The notes: generated by a model not told the origin, from the sequence alone. A stretch of DNA of 64,000 nucleotides from Thiotrichales bacterium (GCA_016745035.1 JADGDE010000002.1:248433-312432), one strand, 5' to 3'. Counted from the stretch's first letter, positions 17,997 to 27,470 are shown. Numbers and translations: made by a program.

Positions 17997-18584
17997 ATGC
18001 AAGAGCGGCGACGCTATAAAAGGGAAGTGCTAGCCTTATATTTACCGATTTTTTCGCTAGATTCGGGCAAAGTATTGGGCTATTTAGGGGACTTATCCGA
18101 TCACGGTTTGATGCTGGTCTCGGATCAAAGTTTGGAGATCCAAACCGAGTTCCGTTTAGGCGTAAAACTCGAAAGTGCCAAACAAGATTTACAATACGAG
18201 GACTTAAAAGCCTTGCGTATTGAATGTACGGCACAAAGCCGCTGGCAAACGCCGATGGGCGAGGGTTTGTTTAGCGTCGGCTTTATGTTTACCGAAATCA
18301 GCGACACAGCTTTGATGGGTATTCGTTTTTTAATTAAAACTCTCAGCAACAGCCAATATGCGGAAACCTTGTTTCACTTGGATGAATCCTTAGATATTCA
18401 AACCCGTGATCGAGTGGCGGCGCATGTGAAGAGTTATCTGGGGATTAAATCGGTGAACTTTGAGCCAGAAATTCCGCATTTGATGATTGTAAAATATGAA
18501 AAAAGCCAATTTAATGCCTTGGCAATCCAGCAACAATTATTAACCCAAGGTATTGAAGCTGAAATTGTTAAACTGCACAATTAA
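17997..18584 (+). CDS. PilZ-domain protein with C-terminal ferredoxin-like/HMA-like segment
   Basis: 195 aa from 17997; the ATG at 17991 would add two residues, but AAAGG is better spaced for the second. The c-di-GMP-binding signature is near the N-terminus: RRYKRE (RxxxR) followed about 30 residues later by GDLSDHGLML (D/NxSxxG). A beta-rich PilZ fold covers about 3-125. Residues 140-195 (QTRDRVAAHVKSYLGIKSVN...LTQGIEAEIV) show a beta-alpha-beta-beta-alpha-beta pattern like heavy-metal-associated domains but without CxxC. It probably senses c-di-GMP. It lies between cysS and a small secreted protein whose start overlaps its end. Confidence 0.82.
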   Translation: MQERRRYKREVLALYLPIFSLDSGKVLGYLGDLSDHGLMLVSDQSLEIQTEFRLGVKLESAKQDLQYEDLKALRIECTAQSRWQTPMGEGLFSVGFMFTEISDTALMGIRFLIKTLSNSQYAETLFHLDESLDIQTRDRVAAHVKSYLGIKSVNFEPEIPHLMIVKYEKSQFNALAIQQQLLTQGIEAEIVKLHN

Positions 18585-18990
18585 GCCATTATTATTGGGG
18601 CTGTTTCTCAGTTATGAATTACACGCCGCCGAGGGCTTAGCGCGGCTGTTTTTTTCTGCCAGTGAACGCGAGCAGCTTGAGCATGTTGAGCGGCGTTCGC
18701 AAGCAGAAATTGATGCTATCAAAGCCAAATCGGAGGTTAAAGCCGCGATTCCAGTGTGGCTGCAAGTCAACGGTCTGGTCATTCGTGAAGGGCATGACAA
18801 CGCAGTTTGGATTAACGGACAACAAGATTTACAACAAGCAGGGGTACAAATTGATGCGCAAAACCCCGACGGGGTCTCTATTCCCATCCAATTAATTGAT
18901 ACACAAATACAAATTCAGTTAAAACCCGGTCAACGACTTAATACCCAAAGCGGGGAAGTCTTAGAAAATTTTCAAAACACAAACGAATAA
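18553..18990 (+). CDS. Small secreted protein, MshK-like by appearance
   Basis: Up to 145 aa; start codons are TTG at 18553 or TTG at 18565, both inside the end of the PilZ gene, since no ATG gives the signal sequence. An export signal (LLLGLFLSYELHAA) is followed by a charged helix (SASEREQLEHVERRSQAEIDA) and a small beta domain, VWLQVNGLVIREGHDNAVWINGQ. The 'V-NG-V-R..G..VWING' pattern resembles MshK/PilP-like pilus-assembly periplasmic proteins. The overlap with the PilZ gene and the 2-bp gap to the protease gene imply cotranscription. Function is inferred only; no pilus genes are in view. Confidence 0.65.
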   Translation: MKLKLLNCTIKPLLLGLFLSYELHAAEGLARLFFSASEREQLEHVERRSQAEIDAIKAKSEVKAAIPVWLQVNGLVIREGHDNAVWINGQQDLQQAGVQIDAQNPDGVSIPIQLIDTQIQIQLKPGQRLNTQSGEVLENFQNTNE

Positions 18991-18992
18991 TC

Positions 18993-20174
18993 ATGCAAAT
19001 GTCTTCTGTTACCCTCAAATCAAGTCTGCTTCTTTATTGTCTTTTATTTATTTTTCAACAAACCAGCCTTGCTGGCGATACCCGCCGAATTATTGGTGGG
19101 CGCGATGCCATCAGTGGCGATTGGCCGTGGATGGTCTCTATCAATAGCCGTTATGGCGTACATTGTGGTGGCAGTTTGGTTGCACCGCATTGGGTGGTCA
19201 CTGCCGCGCATTGTTTTGATGGTATTGCCAATCCCAGTCAAGATTTGAGTATTTATCTTAATTTTATTGATCAACTGCGCCTTGATAGTGCTGACAAACA
19301 CACAATCAAACAAGTGTTTGTCCACCCGCAGTGGGATACCTACAATATGGATTCCCCTTATGATATTGCGATGGTGCAATTAGAAACCGCCAGCGAGCAA
19401 ACCCCCGTTTATGCTGACATAGCCGATCATTCTCAGATTGAAACAGGGCGCTTAACTCAAGCCCTAGGTTGGGGGGTTACTAAGGCTGGCAGCTATGCCA
19501 ATAGCCGTTATTTACAGCAAGTTACCTTACCTGTGGTCGGCTTGGAAAAATGCCAAGCGGCTTATGATGGCATTTATACTTTGTTTGATGGGCAATTGTG
19601 CGCAGGTCTTGAATCTGGTGGCAAAGATGGCTGCGCTGGTGACAGTGGCGCGCCTTTAATTGGACATGATGGCAATGACTGGCGTTTATTGGGCTTATCG
19701 AGTTTTGGCGGTACGATTGAAACTCCTTGTGCGGGGGTGGGCTTGTACGGGGTTTATAGTCGGGTGCATTATTACCGTGATTTTATGCGCCAACATCTCT
19801 ATCAGCGTTTGAGCTTTAGCCATAGCGACAAGCCAACAATAGGGACACATTTTAGCTTAGACTTAGCAGAACAAAACGATGTGCCACGCCCAGATGTGGA
19901 TTTGTGGGTTTTATTAGAAGTCTTAGAGACTCAACAAGCCTATTTTTTAGGCGGCGGCAAAGCGGATAGCCCTCTACTAAGTGAGACTCCTCAAGTCTGG
20001 CAAACAAATATTGACAGCCAAGAGCGCTCACAAGCTTTATTATCACTAACTTTGCCCCAAGGTTTAGCCGGAGATTATCGGGTTTATGCGGTTTATATTG
20101 ATACTGGCAAAGCCTTAGAGAGCCGCTATCAGCGTAGCGAAATCGCTGTACATTCTTTTACTATCGTGGATTAG
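18993..20174 (+). CDS. Secreted trypsin-like serine protease (S1 family)
   Basis: 393 aa. Signal peptide about 1-27 (LLLYCLLFIFQQTSLAGD), then the activation-site-like IIGGRDAISGDWPWMVSI. The catalytic triad is visible: His in TAAHC (about 70), Asp in DIAMVQL (about 124), Ser in GDSGAP (about 216). The Cys pairs CGGSL/AAHC, LCAGL and GCAGDS fit S1 disulfides, and GKDGCAGDSG places a Lys/Asp-type pocket residue six before the catalytic Ser. The extra C-terminal 120 residues form a beta-rich domain of unknown role. It follows the small secreted gene by 2 bp. Bacterial S1A proteases are uncommon; substrates are unknown. Confidence 0.9.
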   Translation: MQMSSVTLKSSLLLYCLLFIFQQTSLAGDTRRIIGGRDAISGDWPWMVSINSRYGVHCGGSLVAPHWVVTAAHCFDGIANPSQDLSIYLNFIDQLRLDSADKHTIKQVFVHPQWDTYNMDSPYDIAMVQLETASEQTPVYADIADHSQIETGRLTQALGWGVTKAGSYANSRYLQQVTLPVVGLEKCQAAYDGIYTLFDGQLCAGLESGGKDGCAGDSGAPLIGHDGNDWRLLGLSSFGGTIETPCAGVGLYGVYSRVHYYRDFMRQHLYQRLSFSHSDKPTIGTHFSLDLAEQNDVPRPDVDLWVLLEVLETQQAYFLGGGKADSPLLSETPQVWQTNIDSQERSQALLSLTLPQGLAGDYRVYAVYIDTGKALESRYQRSEIAVHSFTIVD

Positions 20175-20178
20175 CCTC

Positions 20179-20643
20179 ATGTTTCATTGCGTGTTGTATC
20201 AACCAGAAATCCCCCCGAACACGGGCAATATTATTCGACTGTGTGCCAACAGCGGCTGTTATCTACACTTGATTCACCCACTGGGTTTTGATTTTGATCA
20301 CAAAAAACTCAAACGCGCCGGGCTGGATTATCATGAATTTGCCAATGTCGCACAATATCCAAGTTTTCTCGATTTTTTAGACAAAGCCGACTTTAATCAA
20401 CTCTACGCTTGCTCGACCAAAGGCAGTTGTCGCCACAGCAGCCCTAGCTACGAAGAAGGCGATGCCTTTATTTTTGGCCCGGAAACGCGAGGTTTGCCAG
20501 CGGATGTGTTAAGCCATCCGCACATGAATGAGATCATTCGCGTGCCCATGCAATCCGGTAGCCGCAGCATGAACTTATCCAACACAGTGGCGATTATTTT
20601 ATTTGAAGCTTGGCGACAGGTGGATTTTGCCGGTGGGCGTTAG
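20179..20643 (+). CDS. trmL: tRNA (cytidine(34)-2'-O)-methyltransferase
   Basis: 154 aa, the usual length of TrmL, a SPOUT-class enzyme that 2'-O-methylates the wobble nucleotide of tRNA-Leu isoacceptors. Motifs: EIPPNTGNIIRLCANSG at the N-terminus, and the trefoil-knot SAM-binding elements FGPETRGLP, IRVPMQSGSRSMNLSNTVAIILFEAWRQ. The start is 4 bp after the protease stop. The end overlaps the likely GTG start of the PqiA-like gene. Confidence 0.95.
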   Translation: MFHCVLYQPEIPPNTGNIIRLCANSGCYLHLIHPLGFDFDHKKLKRAGLDYHEFANVAQYPSFLDFLDKADFNQLYACSTKGSCRHSSPSYEEGDAFIFGPETRGLPADVLSHPHMNEIIRVPMQSGSRSMNLSNTVAIILFEAWRQVDFAGGR

Positions 20644-21925
20644 ACCTTGGCTTAAACTCAGCTTTGGCTGGCTGCTGTTAGCGTTGATCATCGCCCTGAC
20701 GGCGCACACGGTAGACTTATCGCAGCAACTCAAACAGCACAAACTCAATGCCGCTGAACTCAACAGCATCAAATATGGTTTATTGGATGCGGGTTTGTGG
20801 GTCAAGCAAGTCAATACCATTCTCGCCAACCGCATTGATGCCTTTGAACTCACGGATAAAAACCGCCCCGAAGTCCGCGCCCAAATCGAAAAAGCCCTTG
20901 ATACCCTGATAAAAAAAGTCGAGCAATATTTACGGCGTGAAAACAGCAAAGACAAAAGTTTTTGGGGCAAAATCAAAGGTGCAGTTAAGCAAGGCACACA
21001 AGATTTTTTAATCGATTTTAAAAAAATTCGCCGCCAAATTCCCGATTATGCCACCAGTATTTTGGCGGAGATGAACAAGCCCGAATCAAAACGACAACTC
21101 AAAGCCGAGTTACAAAGCTTTTTGACCGATATGGCTAACGCCACCTTTACGCCCTTAGATCGCAGCTATTACAACCGCTTGCTGAAGCAATATCAGGCAA
21201 CAGATTTAAACCAAGCCAATCAAACGATTAACACTCAAGTCCAGCAGCTAGAACAGCAAATGCAGCTCTATGCCCAAGTGATTATCAGTCTACTTGCCCT
21301 GTTGTTTTTGTGGTTACTCTACCCCTTTTATCCCTTAAGCAGCGGTTCTATGTGGATCCTCAGCCTTGGCAGTATTTGTTTATTGGTCGGCGGTGTGCTA
21401 ACACCGATGATTGAAGTTGAGGCAAAAATCAGCCAATTACAGTTTGCCTTGTTCGGGGAATTTGTCCAATTTAACAATCAAGTTTTATATTTCCAAAGCA
21501 AAAGCATTTTGGATGTGGTGATGATTTTGGTACAAACAGGCAAAAACGATATGATTTTTGTCGGCGCGTTGATTTCGATTTTTAGTATCTTGTTTCCTTT
21601 TAGCAAACTGATTTGTAGCTTTTTATATTTTTACAATATCGGTCCGGCGCGGCGCTGGGGTATTTTGCGATTTTTTGCCCTCAAATCGGGAAAATGGTCG
21701 ATGGCTGATGTGTTTGTGGTCGCTATTTTTATGGCTTATATTGGCTTTAGTGGGCTGATTTCCAGCCAACTGGCAGGGCTGAACCAATCGAGCCAAAGCC
21801 TTGAAGTCCTGACCACCAACGGCACAGATTTACAAATCGGCTTTTTCCTATTTTTAAGCTTTTGCTTTGCTAGCCTAATCGTCTCCAGTTTGCTAGAAAA
21901 AAACCATATCGTGATTAAAACCTAA
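20633..21925 (+). CDS. PqiA-like (paraquat-inducible protein A family) membrane protein
   Basis: About 430 aa starting with GTG at 20633 (an upstream TTG at 20603 would overlap trmL more deeply). One N-terminal helix (about residues 8-27) is followed by a long, charged, mostly helical extracytoplasmic segment (about 30-220), then four helices. The PqiA hallmark is in the C-terminal half: FPFSKLICSFLYFYNIGPARRWG...LKSGKWSMADVFVVAIFMAYIGF. PqiA family proteins work with MCE-domain transporters in envelope lipid traffic. The insertion of a large soluble region before the second helix is unlike E. coli PqiA. No MCE gene is adjacent; mlaFED lies 10 kb away. Confidence 0.75.
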   Translation: MGVRPWLKLSFGWLLLALIIALTAHTVDLSQQLKQHKLNAAELNSIKYGLLDAGLWVKQVNTILANRIDAFELTDKNRPEVRAQIEKALDTLIKKVEQYLRRENSKDKSFWGKIKGAVKQGTQDFLIDFKKIRRQIPDYATSILAEMNKPESKRQLKAELQSFLTDMANATFTPLDRSYYNRLLKQYQATDLNQANQTINTQVQQLEQQMQLYAQVIISLLALLFLWLLYPFYPLSSGSMWILSLGSICLLVGGVLTPMIEVEAKISQLQFALFGEFVQFNNQVLYFQSKSILDVVMILVQTGKNDMIFVGALISIFSILFPFSKLICSFLYFYNIGPARRWGILRFFALKSGKWSMADVFVVAIFMAYIGFSGLISSQLAGLNQSSQSLEVLTTNGTDLQIGFFLFLSFCFASLIVSSLLEKNHIVIKT

Positions 21926-21933
21926 GACCCCCT

Positions 21934-22479
21934 ATGTCCATACACCAAATGCAAATCCGCTTTGTCGGTATCGAAGATCGCCTGCTGTTGCGCATCAATA
22001 CCAAAGACCACAACGAGTTCCGACTCTGGATCACCCGCCGCTATTGCAAACAACTGCGAAAAGTGCTCGATCAACTGCTTGATCAAAGTAGCCAAGCGAG
22101 CTTACAAAGCAGCGCCTCAGCCCCTAGCATTGCCCCCAGCTCCGATGCCGCCGCTGCCGCAGTGCGTCACTTTGAACAAGAACAAGCCTTATCTAAAGCC
22201 GATCTGAAAGCCGAATATCAACAAAGCCCGGATCAAAAACTGCCTTTGGGCGAGCAACCGATTTTACTCTCAAAACTGGCCATCAAACCCAAAGACGATG
22301 GCAGCCATATTGTCTGTATGCATCCCAAAGACGGGCAAGGGCTAGAAATTGCCATGAACAAAGAACTATTACACACCTTTAGCCACATTATCGAAGAAGG
22401 CATTAAACGCAGCGATTGGGATTTGGACACGCCATCCCCATCTTTGTCTTTCCACACAAGTTCCCAACTGAGTCATTAA
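21934..22479 (+). CDS. Conserved hypothetical protein
   Basis: 181 aa, soluble, no signal peptide. The N-terminal part (IRFVGIEDRLLLRINTKDHNEFRLWITRRYC) and the C-terminal part (ILLSKLAIKPKDDGSHIVCMHPKDGQGLEIAMNKELLHTFSHIIEEG) look like two halves of one beta-alpha unit, separated by a low-complexity Ser/Ala stretch (about 48-75). I recognise the pattern as a conserved proteobacterial family without assigned function. It sits 8 bp after the PqiA-like gene and 13 bp before the SseB-like gene, so it belongs to the same transcript. Confidence 0.7.
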   Translation: MSIHQMQIRFVGIEDRLLLRINTKDHNEFRLWITRRYCKQLRKVLDQLLDQSSQASLQSSASAPSIAPSSDAAAAAVRHFEQEQALSKADLKAEYQQSPDQKLPLGEQPILLSKLAIKPKDDGSHIVCMHPKDGQGLEIAMNKELLHTFSHIIEEGIKRSDWDLDTPSPSLSFHTSSQLSH

Positions 22480-22492
22480 AAGCGAGCCAAGC

Positions 22493-22918
22493 ATGAGCGA
22501 TATAGCAAATTTCACCCCCACCAATGAGATCGAAAAAGCCTTAGTCGCCGCCCAAACAGGTGAAATTGATGTCGATGACTTTATGCAACAACTGCTCGGC
22601 GCACAGTTATTCGTGCCGGTTGAAGACAAGCAAAAAGTCGCAGGGCTACAAACCACGACCAAAGCGAAATTTTTATCCTTAGAAGACGAAGACGGGCAAT
22701 CGGTCTTGATTGCCTTTTCTGCCCCAGAGCGTGGACAAGGTTTCTTACAAGACTTCCCCGACTACCAAGGCGGCTTATTGGTCGATATTCCGTGGTTAAT
22801 TGAAAAACTCGGTGTCGGTTTTGGCATCAGTCTCAATCCGGGTTTGCCGGTCGGTTTTGATTTAGAAGCCAATATGCTGGAAATGATTGCCGCACAAATG
22901 CAAGCGGCTGATGAATAA
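22493..22918 (+). CDS. SseB-like N-terminal domain protein
   Basis: 141 aa. The layout (NEIEKALVAAQTGEIDVDDFMQQLLGAQLFVPVED, later VLIAFSAPERGQGFLQDFPDYQGGLLVDIPWLIEKL, GFGISLNPGLPVGFDLEA) matches the SseB N-terminal domain family, small cytosolic proteins of poorly known function. No catalytic motif is evident. Its last eight bases overlap the ATG of anmK (ATGAATAA), suggesting translational coupling. Confidence 0.75.
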   Translation: MSDIANFTPTNEIEKALVAAQTGEIDVDDFMQQLLGAQLFVPVEDKQKVAGLQTTTKAKFLSLEDEDGQSVLIAFSAPERGQGFLQDFPDYQGGLLVDIPWLIEKLGVGFGISLNPGLPVGFDLEANMLEMIAAQMQAADE

Positions 22919-24032
22919 ACCTGAATATTATATTGGGCTGATGTCCGGCACCAGCGTTGATAGCATCGACGCGGTGCTGGTAGATTTTTCCCATCAGCCG
23001 CTACGGCTAGTCGCCAGTTACCAACAAGCTTGGTCAGCCGAATTTAAGCAAGCCCTGCTCGACTTGAGTCAGCTAAAACGCGACCCCAGTCTTGCAGAAA
23101 TACTGCATTTAGACACCCAAGCCGCCGAGGGTTTTATCATTGCGGTGCAAGGCTTACTTAAAAAAGCCCAAATCCCCGCCAGCGAGATTCGCGCAATTGG
23201 TTCCCACGGACAAACCCTCTATCATCGCCCACCGACCCAAACAGCCCAAGGCAACACATGGCAAATCGGTGATGCTCACTTAATCGCCGCTAAAACCGGG
23301 ATTTTAACTGTCGCCGACTTTCGCCGCGCGGATATGGCTGTTGGTGGACAAGGTGCGCCGCTCGTGCCGACTTTTCATCAATATTTATTTGCGCAAACGC
23401 CCAACACCGCCGCGCTCAATATCGGCGGCATGGCGAATGTCAGTATTTTAGAAAATGACCCACATGAATTAATCGGCTTTGACACCGGGCCTGGCAACGG
23501 GCTGATGGATGCATGGATACAACAACAGCAAGGGCAAGCCTATGACAAAGATGGCGCGTGGGCAGCGACAGGCACAATACAGCAAGACGTATTAAACGCA
23601 CTGTTAGCCGACGCATATTTTCAACGCCCTTTGCCTAAAAGCACTGGGCGCGATTACTTCAATCTCGCGTGGCTAAGACAGCGTTACCCTAAACTTGATA
23701 GCCTCAAGCCTGCGGATGTTCAAGCCAGCCTCCAAGCCCTCAGCGCACAAAGCATTGTCGATGCCCTCAAACCCTATAAACTGGCGCAATTGCTGGTTTG
23801 TGGTGGCGGCGTACACAACCAAGGGTTGATGCAAGCCTTAAGCAAACAAAGCCCTTATCCGGTGCGCTCCAGCGCTGATGTCGGTGTAGACCCCGACTGG
23901 CTAGAAGCCTGTTGTTTTGCATGGTTAGCACAACAGCGCTTATTAGAAAAACCGGCTAATAGCCCCAGTGTGACAGGAGCAAGTCAACGGGTATTGTTGG
24001 GGGTGTTGTATCATCGTGCTACGGGAATGTAG
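22911..24032 (+). CDS. anmK: Anhydro-N-acetylmuramic acid kinase
   Basis: About 373 aa starting at ATG 22911, overlapping the end of the SseB-like gene. Cleaves and phosphorylates 1,6-anhydro-MurNAc in cell-wall recycling. Family motifs: GLMSGTSVDSIDAVLVDF (phosphate-binding loop), SHGQTLYHRP, ADFRRADMAVGGQGAPLVPTFH, NIGGMANVS, GFDTGPGNGLMDAW, and CGGGVHNQGLM. The upstream start at 22887 is unlikely because the family begins close to the SGTSVD motif. It is last in the cysS-to-anmK run and its TAG lies in a strong hairpin. Confidence 0.95.
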   Translation: MNKPEYYIGLMSGTSVDSIDAVLVDFSHQPLRLVASYQQAWSAEFKQALLDLSQLKRDPSLAEILHLDTQAAEGFIIAVQGLLKKAQIPASEIRAIGSHGQTLYHRPPTQTAQGNTWQIGDAHLIAAKTGILTVADFRRADMAVGGQGAPLVPTFHQYLFAQTPNTAALNIGGMANVSILENDPHELIGFDTGPGNGLMDAWIQQQQGQAYDKDGAWAATGTIQQDVLNALLADAYFQRPLPKSTGRDYFNLAWLRQRYPKLDSLKPADVQASLQALSAQSIVDALKPYKLAQLLVCGGGVHNQGLMQALSKQSPYPVRSSADVGVDPDWLEACCFAWLAQQRLLEKPANSPSVTGASQRVLLGVLYHRATGM

Positions 24033-24054
24033 AGCCGTAGCACGGCTACGGCTC
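24032..24054. terminator. Hairpin at the end of anmK
   Basis: Perfect 10-bp stem GAGCCGTAGC/GCTACGGCTC starting on the last base of the anmK stop codon. The same hairpin with a longer stem recurs after thiC at 38814-38842, so it is a repeated terminator or REP-like unit. Confidence 0.65.
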
Positions 24055-24390
24055 ATCGAAGCCCCATTATGCAAATCTAACCCGCTTTTTGTGTTGGGGC
24101 TTTGTTGACGTAGAGATGTAGCAGTGTTTTACAGGGAATGCCCCTATGAAGATTCTATTGCTCATCCATCACGCCCTTAAACTAAGTATTTTTGAGTAGC
24201 CCAACCAACAACAGCAGCGGGAAAAGATATAATATATTCCAAAAGATTTGATTCATAAATAGATATCAATAAGGTTAAATTTAAAATTTAATTATTATTT
24301 TTTAAGTAGATAGATTATTTTAATTGAATTATATACACATGATATTACTATATTCATGGTATTTAAAAATAATTCAATTAATCAACTTAT
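24055..24390. other. AT-rich intergenic region, 336 bp
   Basis: Becomes strongly AT-rich from about 24190, continuous with the AT-rich end of the NACHT gene. AAGCCCCA/TGGGGCTT arms with a long loop occur near 24059-24104. I see no ORF or RNA gene. Confidence 0.5.
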
Positions 24391-27300
24391 CTAGGTTATT
24401 TTATTATTATCTTTAAGCAACTGTGCCATACTATAATCAATTCTAGTTCTAGCGTATCTATATAAATCAAAATCTTCACATGCTTTGTGCCATAAACTAA
24501 TATTTTTTACAATATAATTATTTTTTGATTGACCATATAAAAAATCAATCATAAGTCCAAATATCACACCAAGTAGTACGCCTAGAATGGAAGAAAATAC
24601 AATAACTATCATGTAATTTGCTCCGCATCCTGAAATTAAATTACATATTAATAAAAGGGATACAAATACACTTAAAGATAAAGTATTTATTGTTACAATA
24701 TATACATTATATTTTATTGTAGAAAATAGCGTAACTATTAGATAAAAAATAAAAAATATTGATGCTTTAGTCATAATGAAATACGAAAATATGGCTATTA
24801 ATGCTCCAATAACAGAACCTAACATTATTCCTATAACGATACTAGATATAGCCAATGCAAAGGCAAATGTTTTTATATTAATAAATGCTATAACACCAAC
24901 TAAAACACCTATTGAGGCACTCAATGTGGATGTGATTTTCACCACATTTATTAAGCTAAATTCATAGAAAATCATAGCTATAGAAATAATAAAAGATATA
25001 ATATGAGAATATATATTTATAAGTAAATATTTGGCAATATCTTTTCTATTATCTACATGAAATAAACTAATCAGCCATGCTGATATTTTTGTTGAAAACC
25101 ATATTCCTGTAGATATAAATATATTTTTCCATTGAAAACTAATAGATAGTTGTCCTAACACTAGTATATTCCATAACGAAGTGGCTAGGCTTTTACGGTT
25201 ATTATTTTTTTTCTGTAAATTTATTTTAACTAATTCTATAAACAACTTCATACTGTCTCCAGAGTTGTATAGATGATTTAATTTAAAATTCCAAGAGTTT
25301 TTTAAGGAATTCCCACTAACTTTATTTGTTATATTTTCTGAAAAAATATCACTAATAACCTGTGCTTGTAACAACTCCATATAAGATTTATGCGCAAACT
25401 TAAAACTCCCATCTTTACTCAAGTCATTAACTAATAAACCACAAGAACGCACATCCGTTTCAATGCTATCGATAATTTCTAGCCGCTTCTCTTTCCAATT
25501 CAAGCGCTTTTGGCTGCATAAGGGTAATGCCTTTTCTTCACAGCTGACATTGCAGGAGACTGCCTCGGGCATTATGGTGGTTAAACGCCGTACTACTTCT
25601 TGTAATTGCTGCTTGCTGATTTGATTCGGTAATTCATGGACTGCCATATAAGCAGCAACCCCCGCCATAAAATAGCGCCGCTCGGCACTATTCAACACCA
25701 TAAATCTGCGTTTATTTTGTTTAGCTTGTTGTCGAGCTAAGGTATGTTTTATAAATAAATCAATCACTAAGGCAGAGTTAATATCATTGCGTTTAAATAA
25801 TTTTTCCTTTCTCCACAATACTGCAACGTTATAAAGTAGAGAGGGGCGCGCTACCACTTCCAAAAAGTTAGGTTGTTTCTCAGCCATCGCTATAATCTGT
25901 ATCTGTGTTTTTTCAGGGAATGGACGTAAGCTATCTTTGATTTGTTTACTATGAAAAGGTGCAAGATATAAAGTTTGAGTATGTAACTCATCCCCCAAAG
26001 CACGACGGAGTTCATAACTATCCAAAAAGAAGTTTGGACGACCGGTGATAATAATTTTCGCCTCTTCGGTATTGGCTTGCCAAAGGCTATTAAAATGCGC
26101 TAGGCGCGATTCGGTATCGCCGCTTAAATCAATTTCATCAAAACCTTCAAAAATTAGCAATAAACGCCCAGCATAATGTAAATGCAGCAAAGCTTGTGGG
26201 TCTATACGGTAAGTTTTTGCCCATAAAGCGAGCAATTCATCCACTGCCAAGGTGCGCAGCGTGCGCCCGCGTAATTCAATCAAAATCGGAATCCGCGCCT
26301 TTTTTCCTGCTTGAATGTCTTGTGCTAAGTGATAACTTAGCAGCAAAGAGCTGGTGCTTTTGCCCTGACCATATTCGCCCAAAACCGCCAGTTGTCGACG
26401 TGTCGATAAAGCTAGCCAATCTTTGATATAGCTTTCTAAACTTTGCTGGCTGCGTTTGCCCTTTTTTTCGGTGCTATAAAACGAGGGGGTATAGCAATCG
26501 GCAAGGGTAAAAGGGCTATCGACCAGAGTTTGGCGCTCGACTCGATAGTTTAAATCGGTGAAATAATCAGTAAAATCTACTAACTTTTCTAGCAGCTTGT
26601 CTTGATCGGTGTAGCAGAGCTGAATCGTGTCATCTTGGCGTGATTTTTTTCGGCAAGGCTGAGCGCTGGCGCTGATGATTTCAATATGTGGGGTATTGCG
26701 TTGGCTGGCGACTTGCCTTGCATAGTTTTTAAGGGTATTTAATTCAATCGTGTTCGGTGCATCATTTTGACAAACCAGTAGTACCAATGCTCCGGTGTTT
26801 TTTTCTTCACCGAGCCAGCAGTGTTTGGCGGGGTCATAGTCTTCAAATAGATAAGTGCGATTATTCAATAACCATAGGTCTTTGGCACGTTCATGCCATG
26901 CTAAGGTTTCAGGAATATCTAGGCGTTTTTGTGCCTCGGGCTCGGCATTATAAGCTTGCAGTTGTTCGGCTTTATCTGTGCGGCGGCTGAGTAATAAGGC
27001 ACTATCCATTAATAAATTAGGCGTAGATCCACTTTGTGCTTGTTTGTGTTGAGCAAGGCTTTTACACCCGTTCCAATTTAAAAAAACTTTGTAAAATAAA
27101 TAAAACACCCCAGCAAGCAGCAGCGCGGTTAATACTGCCTCCAGTGGCGATAGCGAGGCATCGGTCAATTTTATTTCGATACCGAAGGGCTTTAATAAAG
27201 CACTGAGGAGCATTTGAGCCAGCGAGGCATTGCCTTGTAGCGCGAGGATGTAAATACCAACCAAGCCTGTGATGCCAACAAAGCCAAAAAAAGCAAAATA

Positions 27301-27417
27301 CTCGCGGGTGTATTGATTGCGTTTCCAATACAAATACGGTGGGCTGAGGCTTAGAAAAATAATCCCCAGCACTAATGCAAAAAAGAACCAATCAGTGGAG
27401 TTTGTGCTTAAATTCAT
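24391..27417 (-). CDS. NACHT-domain STAND NTPase with membrane helices at both ends
   Basis: 1008 aa. Two or three N-terminal helices (about 10-30, 43-60, 90-110) precede a soluble region (115-340). The NACHT NTPase has Walker A GEYGQGKS (347-354), Walker B LLLIFEGFDEID (419-430) with the family's acidic pair, sensor TGRPNFF (458-464), and the terminal FKFAHKSYMELLQAQ. Residues about 770-960 are many hydrophobic helices. The last third (24391 to about 25450) is very AT-rich, whereas the NTPase part matches its neighbours. Bacterial NACHT proteins are NLR-like switches, several of them anti-phage. An anti-phage role here is inference; the upstream gap holds only a repeat fragment. Confidence 0.85.
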   Translation of the reverse strand: MNLSTNSTDWFFFALVLGIIFLSLSPPYLYWKRNQYTREYFAFFGFVGITGLVGIYILALQGNASLAQMLLSALLKPFGIEIKLTDASLSPLEAVLTALLLAGVFYLFYKVFLNWNGCKSLAQHKQAQSGSTPNLLMDSALLLSRRTDKAEQLQAYNAEPEAQKRLDIPETLAWHERAKDLWLLNNRTYLFEDYDPAKHCWLGEEKNTGALVLLVCQNDAPNTIELNTLKNYARQVASQRNTPHIEIISASAQPCRKKSRQDDTIQLCYTDQDKLLEKLVDFTDYFTDLNYRVERQTLVDSPFTLADCYTPSFYSTEKKGKRSQQSLESYIKDWLALSTRRQLAVLGEYGQGKSTSSLLLSYHLAQDIQAGKKARIPILIELRGRTLRTLAVDELLALWAKTYRIDPQALLHLHYAGRLLLIFEGFDEIDLSGDTESRLAHFNSLWQANTEEAKIIITGRPNFFLDSYELRRALGDELHTQTLYLAPFHSKQIKDSLRPFPEKTQIQIIAMAEKQPNFLEVVARPSLLYNVAVLWRKEKLFKRNDINSALVIDLFIKHTLARQQAKQNKRRFMVLNSAERRYFMAGVAAYMAVHELPNQISKQQLQEVVRRLTTIMPEAVSCNVSCEEKALPLCSQKRLNWKEKRLEIIDSIETDVRSCGLLVNDLSKDGSFKFAHKSYMELLQAQVISDIFSENITNKVSGNSLKNSWNFKLNHLYNSGDSMKLFIELVKINLQKKNNNRKSLATSLWNILVLGQLSISFQWKNIFISTGIWFSTKISAWLISLFHVDNRKDIAKYLLINIYSHIISFIISIAMIFYEFSLINVVKITSTLSASIGVLVGVIAFINIKTFAFALAISSIVIGIMLGSVIGALIAIFSYFIMTKASIFFIFYLIVTLFSTIKYNVYIVTINTLSLSVFVSLLLICNLISGCGANYMIVIVFSSILGVLLGVIFGLMIDFLYGQSKNNYIVKNISLWHKACEDFDLYRYARTRIDYSMAQLLKDNNKIT

Positions 27418-27470
27418 TGTCTTATATCCAATTTATTCGGAGCTTCAGCTTTTCAACGTGTTTTTATTTA

